Source: Chitinophagaceae bacterium (GTDB taxonomy: Bacteria > Bacteroidota > Bacteroidia > Chitinophagales > Chitinophagaceae). From it: a stretch of DNA of 64,000 nucleotides. The notes beneath the pieces are model-generated. The model had not been told where the DNA came from. It worked only from the letters and a program-made list of their open reading frames with translations, and did not search any database. Positions 45,717-55,634 of this stretch are shown one piece after another. The stretch spans positions 1-64,000 of the forward strand of contig PMSV01000023.1 of assembly GCA_003168265.1 (NCBI GenBank), read 5' to 3'. A program made the translations under genes and the position numbers. Numbering within the stretch: position 1 is the first letter of the stretch; every line of letters begins with the position of its first letter.

Positions 45717-46430
45717 ATGTCCAATCCATATAAGCATATACAGGAAGCCGCCTGGGAGGCCAACCTTAAGTTGTCCGAATTAGGTCTTGTTCTTTTCACG
45801 TTCGGAAACGTAAGCGCCGCAGACCGGGGACTGGGGGTTTTCGCCATTAAGCCCAGCGGCCTGCCATACGAAGAACTGACTCCGCAAAAGATGGTCGTGG
45901 TAGATTTCGAAGGGACCATTGTAAAAGGAAAATTAAGGCCCTCTTCAGATACAAAGACCCATGCCTTGCTCTACAAACATTGGAAAAACATAGGAGGGAT
46001 CGCACACACGCATTCCCTCTATGCTACTGCCTGGGCTCAATCATTAAGGGATATTCCGATCTATGGTACGACCCATGCGGATCATAGCACGGTAGACATT
46101 CCATGTGCTGCGCCCATGACCGATGAGATGATTCTGGGTGATTATGAATACCAGACCGGAATGCAGATCATCGAATGTTTAAAAAGCAGAAACCTCGATC
46201 ATGAGCAAATGGAAATGATCCTGGTCGGAAGCCATGCCCCCTTCACCTGGGGAACAAATGCCGAAAAAGCCGTTTACAACAGCGCCGTCCTCGAAGCCAT
46301 TGCCCATATGGCATTTGTCACGGAGCAGGTTAAACCAATGGCTCCAAAACTTAAGAATGCAATGATAAAAAAGCATTTTGACCGCAAGCACGGAAGCAAT
46401 AGTTATTACGGTCAAAAATTTTCAAAATAA
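45717..46430 (+). CDS. araD: L-ribulose-5-phosphate 4-epimerase
   Basis: Converts L-ribulose-5-phosphate to D-xylulose-5-phosphate for the pentose phosphate pathway. Class II aldolase fold with zinc ligands in GIAHTHSLYATAWAQ and the later His of VGSHAPFTWG; TFGNVSAAD and IKPSGLPYEEL are typical. A longer frame starts at 45564 within araB; the ATG at 45717 (MSNPYKHIQEAAWEAN) fits the family and gives 237 residues. Confidence 0.95.
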   Translation: MSNPYKHIQEAAWEANLKLSELGLVLFTFGNVSAADRGLGVFAIKPSGLPYEELTPQKMVVVDFEGTIVKGKLRPSSDTKTHALLYKHWKNIGGIAHTHSLYATAWAQSLRDIPIYGTTHADHSTVDIPCAAPMTDEMILGDYEYQTGMQIIECLKSRNLDHEQMEMILVGSHAPFTWGTNAEKAVYNSAVLEAIAHMAFVTEQVKPMAPKLKNAMIKKHFDRKHGSNSYYGQKFSK

Positions 46431-46433
46431 ATT

Positions 46434-47927
46434 ATGATAAAACTTAAAGAACTTGAAATCTGGTTTTTAACCGGTAGTCAGCATTTATATGGAGAGGAGG
46501 CTTTGGAACAGGTGGTCGCAAATGCACAGATCATCTCTGATGCCCTGGATCAATTCCCCCAAATGCCAATCAGCATCTTGTTTAAGCCCGTTCTGAAATC
46601 AACCGAAGAGATTTATCATGTCTGCCAGGAGGCGGATGCTTCCAAAAATTGCATCGGCGTCATTGCCTGGATGCATACCTTCTCCCCGGCCAAAATGTGG
46701 ATCGGCGGACTTAAGATCCTTCATAAACCCCTGCTCCATCTTCATACCCAATTCAATCGTGATATACCCTGGTCAGGGATCGATATGGATTTTATGAACC
46801 TCAACCAAAGCGCACATGGCGACCGTGAGTTCGGCTTCATCATGAGCCGGATGCGCAGAAACAGAAAAGTGACCGTAGGCCACTGGCAGGATCCTGAAAC
46901 CATGCATGAGATTGCAAACTGGTCCCGCGCAGCAGCCGGGTGGCATGACTGGCAGGGTGCGCGCTTCGTCCGTTTCGGAGACAATATGCGATTTGTTGCC
47001 GTCACAGAAGGAGACAAAGTGGAAGCAGAAATCCGGTTAGGCTATTCCGTCAATACACATGGGATCGGAGACCTGGCATCGTCCGTCGGCCAGGTTAGTG
47101 ATGAAGCTGTGAATGCGCTCGCAAAAGAATATGAAGAATCCTATGATGTTCAACCGGAATTACGCAAAGGAAGAATCCGGCATGAATCATTAAGGGATGC
47201 TGCCCGCATTGAAATCGGTATCCGCGCCTTCCTGGAAAATGGCAATTACAAAGGCTTCACAGACAGTTTCGAGGATCTTCACGGCCTTACCCAATTGCCC
47301 GGAATTGCAGCCCAGCGCCTGATGACTTCAGGTTATGGATTCGCCGCAGAAGGGGATTGGAAAACAGCGGCCCTTGTGCGCGCAATGAAGACTATGGCAC
47401 TGGGCCTTCCCGGAGGTAATTCCTTCATGGAAGATTATACCTATCATTTTGAAACCGGAAATGAAATGGTGCTGGGTTCCCATATGCTTGAGATCTGTGA
47501 AAGCATTGCTGCGAACAAACCCTCCTGTGAGATCCATCAACTGGGAATTGGGGGTAAGGCCGATCCTGTACGTCTCGTATTCAGCGGTGCGCCGGGTCCT
47601 GCGCTTAACGCATCTCTCATTGACATGGGGAATAGATTTCGTTTAATCGTAAATGAGGTGGAAGCCGTGGATCCGAAACAGGAGCTGCCAAAATTGCCGG
47701 TGGCCCGTGTGCTCTGGAAGCCCTATCCATCCTTAAGAAAAGGTTGCGAGGCCTGGATATTGTCCGGAGGAGCACACCATACCTGTTTCAGTCAGAACCT
47801 AAGTGCCGGTCAATTACAGGATTTTGCCGAAATGGCCGGCATTGAGTTTGTTTTGATTGGTAAGAATACTGATATTTACCAACTCAAGAACGAGCTGCGA
47901 TGGAATGAAGTTTCTTACAGGAACTGA
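46434..47927 (+). CDS. araA: L-arabinose isomerase
   Basis: Isomerises L-arabinose to L-ribulose. [15 protein letters not shown] at the N-terminus, [28 protein letters not shown] and the C-terminal GGAHHTCFS are family hallmarks, and the Mn-binding Glu/His residues lie in these and in [20 protein letters not shown]. 497 residues. ATG at 46434 starts three bases after the araD stop, so the genes are tightly coupled. Confidence 0.97.
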   Translation: MIKLKELEIWFLTGSQHLYGEEALEQVVANAQIISDALDQFPQMPISILFKPVLKSTEEIYHVCQEADASKNCIGVIAWMHTFSPAKMWIGGLKILHKPLLHLHTQFNRDIPWSGIDMDFMNLNQSAHGDREFGFIMSRMRRNRKVTVGHWQDPETMHEIANWSRAAAGWHDWQGARFVRFGDNMRFVAVTEGDKVEAEIRLGYSVNTHGIGDLASSVGQVSDEAVNALAKEYEESYDVQPELRKGRIRHESLRDAARIEIGIRAFLENGNYKGFTDSFEDLHGLTQLPGIAAQRLMTSGYGFAAEGDWKTAALVRAMKTMALGLPGGNSFMEDYTYHFETGNEMVLGSHMLEICESIAANKPSCEIHQLGIGGKADPVRLVFSGAPGPALNASLIDMGNRFRLIVNEVEAVDPKQELPKLPVARVLWKPYPSLRKGCEAWILSGGAHHTCFSQNLSAGQLQDFAEMAGIEFVLIGKNTDIYQLKNELRWNEVSYRN

Positions 47928-48001
47928 ACTCTGTCCGAACCAAACAACCACCTCACTGCAGGCTGGGACTAAGACCAATACCAACAATAAACGACGATTG
48001 T

Positions 48002-49723
48002 ATGCACAACAAATTGGGCCCGGCGGATTTCATTGTATTTTTAATTTATTTTGTCATTGTCTCTACCTACGGCATATGGATTTACCGTAGAAAGAAAAAA
48101 AAGTTAACCGATACCCATGATTTCTTTCTAGCCGAAGGCTCCCTGACCTGGTGGGCCATCGGCGCCTCGCTCATTGCATCGAATATTTCAGCGGAACAAT
48201 TCATAGGCATGAGCGGGAACGGATTTTCCGTAGGGATTGCCATCTCAGCCTATGAATGGATCGCAGCCATAGCCCTTATCATTGTAGCCGTATTCTTCAT
48301 GCCGGTGTATCTGAAGAACAAGATCTTCACCATGCCGCAATTCCTCAAGATGCGTTACAACGAAACCGTCAGCCTCATCATGACCTTTTTCTGGCTCTTG
48401 CTGTATGTTCTCGTCAATATCACATCCATAATGTATTTGGGCGCCCTCGCCATCAATAACCTCACCGGAGGCAATAACCTGCATCCCATCATCATCTGCC
48501 TTTCGGTCTTTGCCATCATCATTACCCTGGGCGGAATGAAAGTGATCGGGTACACAGATGTCATACAGGTCCTGGTGCTGATCATCGGGGGGCTCGCCAC
48601 TACTTATATTGCGCTAACCCATGTCAGTGAAAGCTTCGGAACTGGTGGTCACGCTTTGTCCGGTTTTCATGAGCTGATTAAAGCGGCTCCGGACCATTTC
48701 CATATGATATTTGCCAAACCAGACGCAAACACTTCCCAGGAAGACACCAACAAATACCTTATCCTGCCCGGCGTGGCCATGTATTTTGCCGGACAGTGGG
48801 TGGTCAACCTCAATTATTGGGGATGTAATCAATATATAACGCAAAGGGCCCTTGGTGCAAATCTGCAAACCGCCCGCACCGGGATCCTTTTTGCAGCCCT
48901 GCTCAAATTGATGATGCCCATGATCGTTATGCTGCCGGGTATTGCTGCCTTTGTCCTTTACAAGCATGGCGGCCTGCAAACTGAAATGTCCCTGGGGGGA
49001 AAATTCAATCCGGACAATGCCTATTCCTCCGTATTAGGATTCCTGCCCAATGGGTTCAAAGGCCTTTCCATTGCGGCCCTGACCGCAGCCATTGTTGCTT
49101 CCCTTGCCGGAAAAGCAAATAGCATTTCTACCATCTTCACACTTGACCTGTACAAGAAATATCTGCATAAAGAAGCCAACGAGAAACAAATGGTATGGGT
49201 TGGCCGCATCGCCATCCTGGCCGCAATGTTCTTTTCTGTGGCATTCACCTGGAATGATTTGCTTGGCATCAGCAGGGTGGGAGGCTTCACTTATATCCAG
49301 AAATATACAGGTTATATCAGTCCCGGCATATTCGCCATGTTCATTTTTGGCATGTTCTGGAAAAGGACTACCGGAAGCGCTGCAGTTGTGGGATTGATCA
49401 CGGGTGTCCTCGTTGCAGTCATCTTCAATGATTTTGCTCCGCAGTTTTTCGGACATGACACGCTATTGTATACCGCCTATAAGACCCAAAAAGAAGTAAA
49501 TGGGGTAATGGTGGATACCTGGGAAGTACCTTTCCTGATTAGTATGGGATGGTCCTTCTTCTTTACGGCGCTTTCCATGATTGTTGTCAGCCTTGCAGGT
49601 CCGAAGATCAATCCTAAGGCCTTTGCGCTCGACAAATCCATGTTCCGGCTCAAGCCCTCCACTTCACTCATGATCATTCTTGTATTCCTGATCCTGATCG
49701 GCCTGTATGTGCGCTTCTGGTAA
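48002..49723 (+). CDS. Sodium/sugar symporter (SSS family)
   Basis: SGLT-like sodium:solute symporter with about 14 hydrophobic helices. AIGASLIASNISAEQFIGMSG (first core helices) and GKANSISTIFTLDLYKKY (Na-binding helix TM8 region) are family signatures. 573 residues. It lies 74 bases after araA on the same strand and is the probable L-arabinose importer of the operon, inferred from position. Its stop is 7 bases from that of the convergent HAD gene. Confidence 0.93.
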   Translation: MHNKLGPADFIVFLIYFVIVSTYGIWIYRRKKKKLTDTHDFFLAEGSLTWWAIGASLIASNISAEQFIGMSGNGFSVGIAISAYEWIAAIALIIVAVFFMPVYLKNKIFTMPQFLKMRYNETVSLIMTFFWLLLYVLVNITSIMYLGALAINNLTGGNNLHPIIICLSVFAIIITLGGMKVIGYTDVIQVLVLIIGGLATTYIALTHVSESFGTGGHALSGFHELIKAAPDHFHMIFAKPDANTSQEDTNKYLILPGVAMYFAGQWVVNLNYWGCNQYITQRALGANLQTARTGILFAALLKLMMPMIVMLPGIAAFVLYKHGGLQTEMSLGGKFNPDNAYSSVLGFLPNGFKGLSIAALTAAIVASLAGKANSISTIFTLDLYKKYLHKEANEKQMVWVGRIAILAAMFFSVAFTWNDLLGISRVGGFTYIQKYTGYISPGIFAMFIFGMFWKRTTGSAAVVGLITGVLVAVIFNDFAPQFFGHDTLLYTAYKTQKEVNGVMVDTWEVPFLISMGWSFFFTALSMIVVSLAGPKINPKAFALDKSMFRLKPSTSLMIILVFLILIGLYVRFW

Positions 49724-49730
49724 AGGCGGC

Positions 49731-50405
49731 CTATTCAAAAAACCGGTTAAGTACCGGATCGGCATAGTCCTTTACAAAAGCCAGGATTCGACCATAAGCC
49801 GAGAATTCCTCCCGTTCATGCATCGTGGTCAGAACTACGGAAGTCATTCCTGCTAGTTCGGCCGCTTCAACTCCTTTCGGAGCATCCTCAAAAACGATGC
49901 AATCCATCGCCTCTGCTGCAAGCAATTCTGCAGCCTTCAAATAGGTCTCCGGGTCAGGTTTGCTTATGTTGACATCATCGGCGCTGACAATGGCATCGAA
50001 ACAGTCACGTATTTTCAGATTATCCAATACGAAATCGATATTGAATGGAATTGCAGCAGAGCCGATAGCCAGCTTCAGTCCATGACCCCTTGCCTTATAC
50101 AGGAACTCCGGTAAACCATTTATCAATTTCAAATGAGGCAGGAATTCCCGTTGGTATCTTCTTTCTTTTTCCATGGACCAATGTTCCATTTCCCTTTCCG
50201 TAAAATGTCCCTCTCCAAATACCCGTTTAAACAATTCCGAATTTTTCCCATACATATGACTTCTAACCTCGTCCCAGCTCATATTCGCTTTCAGATCCTC
50301 ATTCAGGATGCCATACCAGGCTTTGACATGGAATTCCATATCGTCCACCATGGTTCCATTGAGATCAAATAAAAAGGCACTGGGGATTTTATTCTGCAAA
50401 TGCAT
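49731..50405 (-). CDS. HAD-superfamily protein (beta-phosphoglucomutase-like) with altered motif I
   Basis: HAD phosphatase/mutase with an alpha-helical cap. Motif I reads FDLNGTMVDD: the nucleophile Asp is present but the second Asp of DxDGT, the general acid/base, is Asn. Motif II IGSAA (Ser), motif III Lys (SKPDPETYL) and motif IV VFEDAPKGVEAA are intact. 224 residues. The change may lower or alter phosphotransfer; related Bacteroidota proteins may share it. ATG at 50405. Substrate unknown, though a sugar phosphate is likely given its place. Confidence 0.88.
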   Translation of the reverse strand: MHLQNKIPSAFLFDLNGTMVDDMEFHVKAWYGILNEDLKANMSWDEVRSHMYGKNSELFKRVFGEGHFTEREMEHWSMEKERRYQREFLPHLKLINGLPEFLYKARGHGLKLAIGSAAIPFNIDFVLDNLKIRDCFDAIVSADDVNISKPDPETYLKAAELLAAEAMDCIVFEDAPKGVEAAELAGMTSVVLTTMHEREEFSAYGRILAFVKDYADPVLNRFFE

Positions 50406-50484
50406 GTATTCGGGAATTTAAAGTCCCCAAAATTAATGATGTGGGTCCAGCGGTCAAAAGAGCTCCGATACGAGGACCCGGCCA

Positions 50485-50508
50485 AAAATAAAAAACCCGA
50501 TTCCGGGA
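50485..50508 (-). terminator. Weak intrinsic terminator of the YXWGXW gene
   Basis: On the minus strand CCCG-GAAT-CGGG (50507-50496) followed by T-rich sequence (TTTTTTATTTTT). It lies about 90 bases past the stop of the lipoprotein gene. The stem is only four base pairs. Confidence 0.4.
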
Positions 50509-50595
50509 AATGAAATCATGTTCCTCCAATTCCCCTGAACCAGGTTCCTATCGCAACTACATCGATCCTATCACGCCGCAGATCCCTCGCAAATC

Positions 50596-50886
50596 TCACC
50601 AATGGCCCTTTTCCCATCTCCAGCCCTGGCCATGTTGTGACCAATGCCCGGCATGCCATGCTTTTCCTTCCCGCCTTCTGTCCCAATGCCCTTCATGCCA
50701 ATTATAACGGCCTCCTGACCAAACCCAGTCTCCGTCTATCCAGACATAATTAACGCCCGGTGCGGCAGGCCTGCCATAATACACATCAGCCGGCCTTTCG
50801 GAAACATAACCGTGAACCGCACAGGCAGTCAGGCTAATTACCATTAAGGAGGCGATGATCCATAAAAAAAATCTTTTCATCTTCAT
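50596..50886 (-). CDS. YXWGXW repeat-containing lipoprotein
   Basis: Small exported protein: lipoprotein-type signal MKRFFLWIIASLMVISLTAC with Cys24 as lipid site, then Trp/Gly/His-rich repeats (YVWIDGDWVWSGGRY, WHEGHWDRRR, WRWEKGHW) of the YXWGXW type. The frame opens further upstream at 50934, but ATGs at 50886 and 50880 precede the signal peptide directly. Function unknown; such proteins are linked to the envelope. Divergent from the receiver gene at 51043. Confidence 0.8.
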   Translation of the reverse strand: MKMKRFFLWIIASLMVISLTACAVHGYVSERPADVYYGRPAAPGVNYVWIDGDWVWSGGRYNWHEGHWDRRREGKAWHAGHWSQHGQGWRWEKGHW

Positions 50887-50980
50887 GATTTTTGGTTGTT
50901 TAAAAATGACTGATACCAAAAAGCATCCTAACATTGTGCCATAACCTTCAGATTGTGGCTATATTTTAATCCGGATTTGT

Positions 50981-50988
50981 TAGATTTG
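50981..50988 (+). promoter_or_regulatory. -7 promoter box of the receiver gene at 51043
   Basis: TAGATTTG is an exact match to TAnnTTTG, 54 bases before the ATG. The -33 side is poor (ATTG at 50952-50955 with a 25-base spacer). Confidence 0.45.
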
Positions 50989-51042
50989 GAGGGGATGGCT
51001 CGGATTTTGCCGCTCCTGTTTACCCCAGCAATACCTATTAAA

Positions 51043-51405
51043 ATGGAAGAAAAAAGAGTATTGATCGTAGACGATGAGGCAGATATTTGCAATCTGCTGA
51101 GTTGGATACTCAGGCAAAGAAACCTTTTGCCTTTTGCTGTCAATACCCTTTCGGATGCACAGACTGCTTTGAAAAAAGAGGAACCCGCTATCCTCTTTCT
51201 GGACAATTACCTGCCCGATGGTTTCGGTGTTGAGTTTCTATCATTTATCAAAAAAAATCACCCCGCTGTAAAAATCATCATGATCACTGCCCATGACTCT
51301 TATTCGGAGAAGCAACATGCTTTGAAAAAAGGAGCTGATTTCTTTATTTCAAAGCCCTTCACCAGGGCACTGATCAACGAGACCATTGACAGCCTGATCC
51401 TTTAA
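51043..51405 (+). CDS. Stand-alone response regulator receiver
   Basis: Receiver domain only (120 residues): acidic pair VDDEAD (Asp10/Asp11), phospho-acceptor Asp54 in FLDNYLPDG, Thr in MITAHDS and Lys in ISKPFTR. There is no output domain, so it should act through protein contact. A longer frame begins at 50953; the ATG at 51043 (MEEKRVLIVDDE) is the family-typical start. Close paralogue of the receiver at 57538 (both share LSDAQ, LPDG, KKNHP/KENHP and KGAD motifs). Probable partner: the histidine kinase at 51811. Confidence 0.92.
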   Translation: MEEKRVLIVDDEADICNLLSWILRQRNLLPFAVNTLSDAQTALKKEEPAILFLDNYLPDGFGVEFLSFIKKNHPAVKIIMITAHDSYSEKQHALKKGADFFISKPFTRALINETIDSLIL

Positions 51406-51586
51406 ACCTCATCGATTATTCCCCAATCTGTGGAAGGAATTACACTTTTACTATTGCCAAATATCTTCTGTTTCCGAAATTCTCCAATAGTCATCTGAAA
51501 GTAAATCAGATTCTTTTTTGGCACGCTATTTTAAGAGTGACCTATAGATTGGAATTTCTAACTATCAACATTTAAAACCAACAAAA

Positions 51587-51739
51587 ATGGGAAATCTCTT
51601 GTATCTTATTGCCGTAGTACTCATCATCATCTGGGCTATCGGATTCTTTGCATACGGTGCCGGAAGCCTGATCCATTTGTTGCTCGTAATTGCTGTGATA
51701 GCCATCCTTCTCAAAGTGATACGGAAAGCGGCCGATTAA
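51587..51739 (+). CDS. lmo0937-family small membrane protein
   Basis: A 50-residue, almost wholly hydrophobic protein: two helices (LLYLIAVVLIIIWAIGFF and LIHLLLVIAVIAILLKVI) joined by a Gly-rich turn, with a basic end VIRKAAD. This matches the lmo0937 family of tiny membrane proteins, often stress-induced; function unknown. ATG at 51587 preceded by ACCAACAAAA. A TTGGCACG element lies about 70 bases upstream. Confidence 0.75.
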   Translation: MGNLLYLIAVVLIIIWAIGFFAYGAGSLIHLLLVIAVIAILLKVIRKAAD

Positions 51740-51810
51740 TAATAAACTGGCCGTAGCCGTTATTTGATTTGCTCATAATAGGACCGCCCACTGAATTATA
51801 TGGAGTATCG

Positions 51811-53208
51811 TCAGGCAAATTCCAGCGCTATCATAAAGCTGCTACCCTTTCCCAGTTCACTTTTCACCTCGATCGTGCCTTTGTGATTGAGAATGATGTT
51901 TTGGGTATGCGTGAGCCCCAGCCCGTTCCCTTTTATTTTGTTCGTGAAATATGGCTCGAAGATTTTAGATATGGTTTCCTTATCCATGCCGATGCCATTA
52001 TCCGAAATGGTCACGATGCATTTTCCGGAAAACTCTTCGGTCTTAAGACTTAGTACGCCTATTTCGTCAGGCATTGCTTCCAGCGCATTTACAATGATGT
52101 TGAGCAATGCGACTTTCATTTTATCTGCATCGATGGACACTTTTGGCATGCCGCCTTCGTAATTCTTTACCAGGCGGGCTTTTTTCAATTGGATCCGGTC
52201 CATTGCCAGAATCAGGGCTTCATCCAATATGCAGTTGATTAAATTATCGCTATAACGCAATTCTCCGAATTTGGAAGATTCGAGCAGTTCGGTGATGAGT
52301 TGGTTGATGCGCAAAACGTTTCGGTTTACCATTTCAAGAAGAACAGAGGTCTCGCTGTTCACGGGCACCTGGGTATTCAACTGTTCGGCAGCCAGCCCGA
52401 TATTGGTCAGGGGGTTTCTAACTTCATGGCCGATGGCACGGGCGATTCGCCCCGTGATCGCAAATTTCTCCATGGTCTTGAGTTCTTCCAATTCCTTGTT
52501 AAGCCGGTTGAGTTCTACGATTCTTTCCTCCAATTGGCGATGGTACCCTCTTGCGCGGATATCAGCCTGTTTTTTGGCCTTGTTTTCGAAATTGTAGGTG
52601 ATAAGGGAATAAACGATCAATAGGATTGAAAGCGTAGCAGATCCGAGATTCACGACCTTGATCGCTGTGGAAGCAGAACTTACATCGCTGCTCCGCACTT
52701 TTTTGAGCCTTTCTTCGGTGCTCTCCATCAATTGGATTAAATCCCTGACGGAATCCGAATTCCGCTTGCTGATAATTGTCAATTCGGCGATTTGTGCAGG
52801 CGGGAGGTCCATACTGTCCCTGAATAGCTGAAGTGAACTCTCTGCGATTTCGTTCTTTCTTTTCACCAGGGTATCCAGGCTGCGCAACCTTTCCTGTTGA
52901 GCCGGATTGTCTGAAGTCAGATACACAAGGATCTTTCGCAGGGAATCCACATTTCTTTTCCCGGAAAAATAGGCAAGCAGATATTTGCTATCCCTCATAA
53001 TGATGAATCCCCTGATCCCGATAGTGATGTCTTTAACGGAAGAGTGCAATTGCTCAAGGTTATTGATGACTTCACTGGTATGGTTTAATATTTTGTTTTG
53101 GCTGGTAAGCTGCCGGGTAGTGTAAAAGGTCAATAAATAAGAAAACAAGAGAAGGATAAAAGCCGTCATATAACCGGCCTTGATCCGGCCGGTAAAATTA
53201 AAAGCCAT
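51811..53208 (-). CDS. CHASE3-type sensor histidine kinase
   Basis: Membrane sensor kinase of 465 residues: TM1 (about 11-30), periplasmic CHASE3-like helical sensor (31-185; IGIRGFIIMRDSKYL), TM2 (188-206), coiled coil (210-245), HisKA with phospho-acceptor His261 (IGHEVRNPLTN), and HATPase_c with N box NIIVNALEAM, G1 DNGIGM and G2 GNGLGLTHT. Signal unknown. Likely partners are the receivers nearby (51043, 57538) and the NtrC-type regulator at 55845. Confidence 0.93.
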   Translation of the reverse strand: MAFNFTGRIKAGYMTAFILLLFSYLLTFYTTRQLTSQNKILNHTSEVINNLEQLHSSVKDITIGIRGFIIMRDSKYLLAYFSGKRNVDSLRKILVYLTSDNPAQQERLRSLDTLVKRKNEIAESSLQLFRDSMDLPPAQIAELTIISKRNSDSVRDLIQLMESTEERLKKVRSSDVSSASTAIKVVNLGSATLSILLIVYSLITYNFENKAKKQADIRARGYHRQLEERIVELNRLNKELEELKTMEKFAITGRIARAIGHEVRNPLTNIGLAAEQLNTQVPVNSETSVLLEMVNRNVLRINQLITELLESSKFGELRYSDNLINCILDEALILAMDRIQLKKARLVKNYEGGMPKVSIDADKMKVALLNIIVNALEAMPDEIGVLSLKTEEFSGKCIVTISDNGIGMDKETISKIFEPYFTNKIKGNGLGLTHTQNIILNHKGTIEVKSELGKGSSFMIALEFA

Positions 53209-53292
53209 GTTTTGCCTTTTTGGTGGTATCTCAATCAGCCCCCTGACATAACGCCAGTCGCCGGAAATTGTTTTTAACCATTGGCGTGCTTT

Positions 53293-54015
53293 TTATCGGT
53301 GTTGCTGTTTTTCCGTTTTTTCCTCCTCCTTCAGCTTTTTATCTTCCTGCTTTTGCTTTTTCTTAAAATACCCGCGTAAAAGGAAATTATGTTTAGCTGC
53401 CTCCATATTCTCATTCAGGCCTTCAGAACTCTTTTTCAGGTTAACCATTGTTGCACTGATATTTCGGGCGAATACGGTATCCCCGATCAGTTTGGAGAGT
53501 GCACCGTTTCCATGATTCAACCGGTAAGCCAATTCAGCCAACTGCCCTGTAATGTCAGCGGCATTCTCCGCAGAAGTCTTCAGGCTGGCAAGAATGGCAT
53601 CCATTTCTACCGGAGCGCTTGAAACCAGTGTGTCCCCTGTTTCCACTTCTTTAGGCGTAGAATTCACTGGGGTAATAATGACCACGCGGTCTCCCATCAG
53701 ACCCTCCGAACCAATGCTGACCCTTGCATCTTTTTTTATGAATTTTTTCACCTCCTTTTGCAGAAGCATGACAACGAGAACGGAACTATCGCTCAGGAGC
53801 TGGATATCGTCTACTGTACCCACTATGATGCCACCGAAACGGACATTGCTTCCGGTTTTAAGGCCGCTGACATTATTAAATATGGACCGCAACTGAAACA
53901 CGGATCCAAATAAATTTCTCTGTTTTCCCACATAATAAAGGCCGCCCAGTAAGAGTGCCATTGCGACCACTGCAAACAGCCCAAGTCTCCATTTATTAGA
54001 TGATTGATTATTCAT
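53293..54015 (-). CDS. mlaD: MlaD/MCE family lipid-binding protein
   Basis: Periplasmic, membrane-anchored MCE-domain protein of the phospholipid transport system. One N-terminal helix (WRLGLFAVVAMALLLGGLYYVG), MCE domain about residues 37-115 (GLKTGSNVRFGGIIVGTVDDI), a helical part, and a strongly charged C-terminal tail (KKKQKQEDKKLKEEEKTEKQ). 240 residues. Last gene of the mlaE-mlaF-mlaD operon, 20 bases after mlaF. Confidence 0.92.
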   Translation of the reverse strand: MNNQSSNKWRLGLFAVVAMALLLGGLYYVGKQRNLFGSVFQLRSIFNNVSGLKTGSNVRFGGIIVGTVDDIQLLSDSSVLVVMLLQKEVKKFIKKDARVSIGSEGLMGDRVVIITPVNSTPKEVETGDTLVSSAPVEMDAILASLKTSAENAADITGQLAELAYRLNHGNGALSKLIGDTVFARNISATMVNLKKSSEGLNENMEAAKHNFLLRGYFKKKQKQEDKKLKEEEKTEKQQHR

Positions 54016-54035
54016 ATTGGTTCTTTGTAAATTTA

Positions 54036-54824
54036 TTAAAATGAGGTATCGAAAAACGGCTTAACCCAATCGTCTTCCGAAGCATGCAACTGCTCATAGG
54101 TTCCCTCCGCTCTGATGCTTCCTTCCTTCAGGACTGCAATACGATCCGAAACTATCCGGGCACAGGCCATATCATGGGTTATGACAAGAGAGCTGATCTT
54201 TTTTTCCTGCTGCAATTGACGGATCAGTTCGCTGATTTCGCGTGCGGTAACGGCATCGAGCCCTGTCGTCGGTTCATCATATAACATGAATTCAGGATGA
54301 GTCACCAGCGTCCTTGCAAGACCAATCCGCTTGCGCATGCCACCCGATAATTCTGAGCTCATTCGGTTCACCGCTTCAGGCAACCCGACCTGTTCCAGGA
54401 CCTCCTGCACGGCATCTTTGACTTCGCTCTCCCTTATCCTCCGGTTATGCTGCCTGAGCGGGAAAGCGATATTCTCCCCGACGGTCATTGAATCATAAAG
54501 TGCAGCTCCCTGGAAAAGAAAACCGACCTGCAAACGAATCCGGTTTAAATCTTTGTAATTGAGAGAAGAAATATCTTTTCCGAAAAGCCACGCTTTTCCG
54601 CTATCCGGACGCATTAGCCCAACCAGGCACTTGAAAAGGACCGATTTCCCCGCCCCTGACTTTCCGATCAATACCAGGTTTTCTTCCCTGCCCACCTGCA
54701 GGTTCAGGCCATTCAGGACCTGCTGCCCATCGAAGGATTTGCAAAGTTCACGTGCTTCAGCCATGGGCACTTGGTTGGATTCACCATGATCTTTTTTTGC
54801 ATCTATTTTTTCTTCGATAAACAT
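54036..54824 (-). CDS. mlaF: Mla ABC transporter ATP-binding protein
   Basis: ATPase of the phospholipid transporter. Walker A GKSGAGKSVLFK, signature LSGGMRKRIGLART, Walker B MLYDEPTTGLD, H-loop VITHDM. The Ser-Gly-Ala-Gly-Lys-Ser P-loop and GMRKR signature are typical of MlaF. 262 residues; the first 20 are a charged extension and a later start is possible. Lies 9 bases after mlaE. Confidence 0.94.
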   Translation of the reverse strand: MFIEEKIDAKKDHGESNQVPMAEARELCKSFDGQQVLNGLNLQVGREENLVLIGKSGAGKSVLFKCLVGLMRPDSGKAWLFGKDISSLNYKDLNRIRLQVGFLFQGAALYDSMTVGENIAFPLRQHNRRIRESEVKDAVQEVLEQVGLPEAVNRMSSELSGGMRKRIGLARTLVTHPEFMLYDEPTTGLDAVTAREISELIRQLQQEKKISSLVITHDMACARIVSDRIAVLKEGSIRAEGTYEQLHASEDDWVKPFFDTSF

Positions 54825-54833
54825 GAAATCATT

Positions 54834-55634
54834 TTAAAAGAGATCCGTGATCTGCACGGCAATCAGGTCAACTATGAAAACAGCAAGCGATGCGCTTACA
54901 ACAGCGGAATTGGCTGCACGTCCCACGCTTTCCGTACCTGATTTGGCATTGTAACCACGATAACAACCGATCACGCCGATGAAAAATCCGAAAACCACCG
55001 ATTTGATCAAGGCCGGAAAAATATCCCGGAAATCCAATACGGAGAGGGCGGTGGAAAAAAATCGGCGGGCTTCGACATGACTATGTACATTCATGGCCAC
55101 ATAGGACCCGCAAAGCCCGATTGCATCCGTAAAGACAACCAAGGCGGGAACCGTCAGGCAGGCGGCCCAGACCCTAGTCACTACCAGGTATTTATAGGGG
55201 TTGATGGACGAAACTTCCATAGCATCGATCTGTTCGGTCACCCTCATCGAACCCAATTCAGCTCCCATTGCCGACCCGATTTTCCCGGCGCAGATCAGTG
55301 CTGTGATCACGGGGCCGATCTCCCGGATAATGGATGTGGCAACCATGCCGGGAAGCAGCGACTCGGCGCCGAAAGTCGCCAGTGACGGGCGGGATTGCAG
55401 GGTCAGTACAAGTCCGATAATAAATCCAGTAAGGCTAACCAGGGGCAGGCTTCGGTAACCAGTCTCAATACACTGGCGAAAGAATTCGCCATGATTATAA
55501 GGAGGCCTCAGGCAATCCTTAAAAAACCTACCGCTAAAACTAATAAAATCACCAAACTGGCTAAACCAATTCCTGATACTGCTCGGTCTGGGTTTTTCAA
55601 CGGAAATCTGATTCATGAGACTGTTTTTTTCCAT
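54834..55634 (-). CDS. mlaE: MlaE family ABC transporter permease (copy 2)
   Basis: Permease of the complete Mla operon. Core segment GAELGSMRVTEQIDAMEVSSI and C-terminal SGTESVGRAANSAVV correspond to the conserved MlaE regions; five to six hydrophobic helices; 266 residues with a polar N-terminal 35-residue extension. Second MlaE in the window; the two differ clearly, so they are not a recent duplication. ATG at 55634, first gene of the operon. Confidence 0.94.
   Translation of the reverse strand: MEKNSLMNQISVEKPRPSSIRNWFSQFGDFISFSGRFFKDCLRPPYNHGEFFRQCIETGYRSLPLVSLTGFIIGLVLTLQSRPSLATFGAESLLPGMVATSIIREIGPVITALICAGKIGSAMGAELGSMRVTEQIDAMEVSSINPYKYLVVTRVWAACLTVPALVVFTDAIGLCGSYVAMNVHSHVEARRFFSTALSVLDFRDIFPALIKSVVFGFFIGVIGCYRGYNAKSGTESVGRAANSAVVSASLAVFIVDLIAVQITDLF

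Noticed and set aside
54834-55634. The two mlaE genes as a recent duplication
   Set aside because: Their sequences differ over most of the length and only family motifs are shared, so they are old paralogues; only the 3' fragment at 6-46 is a local copy of mlaE 1.
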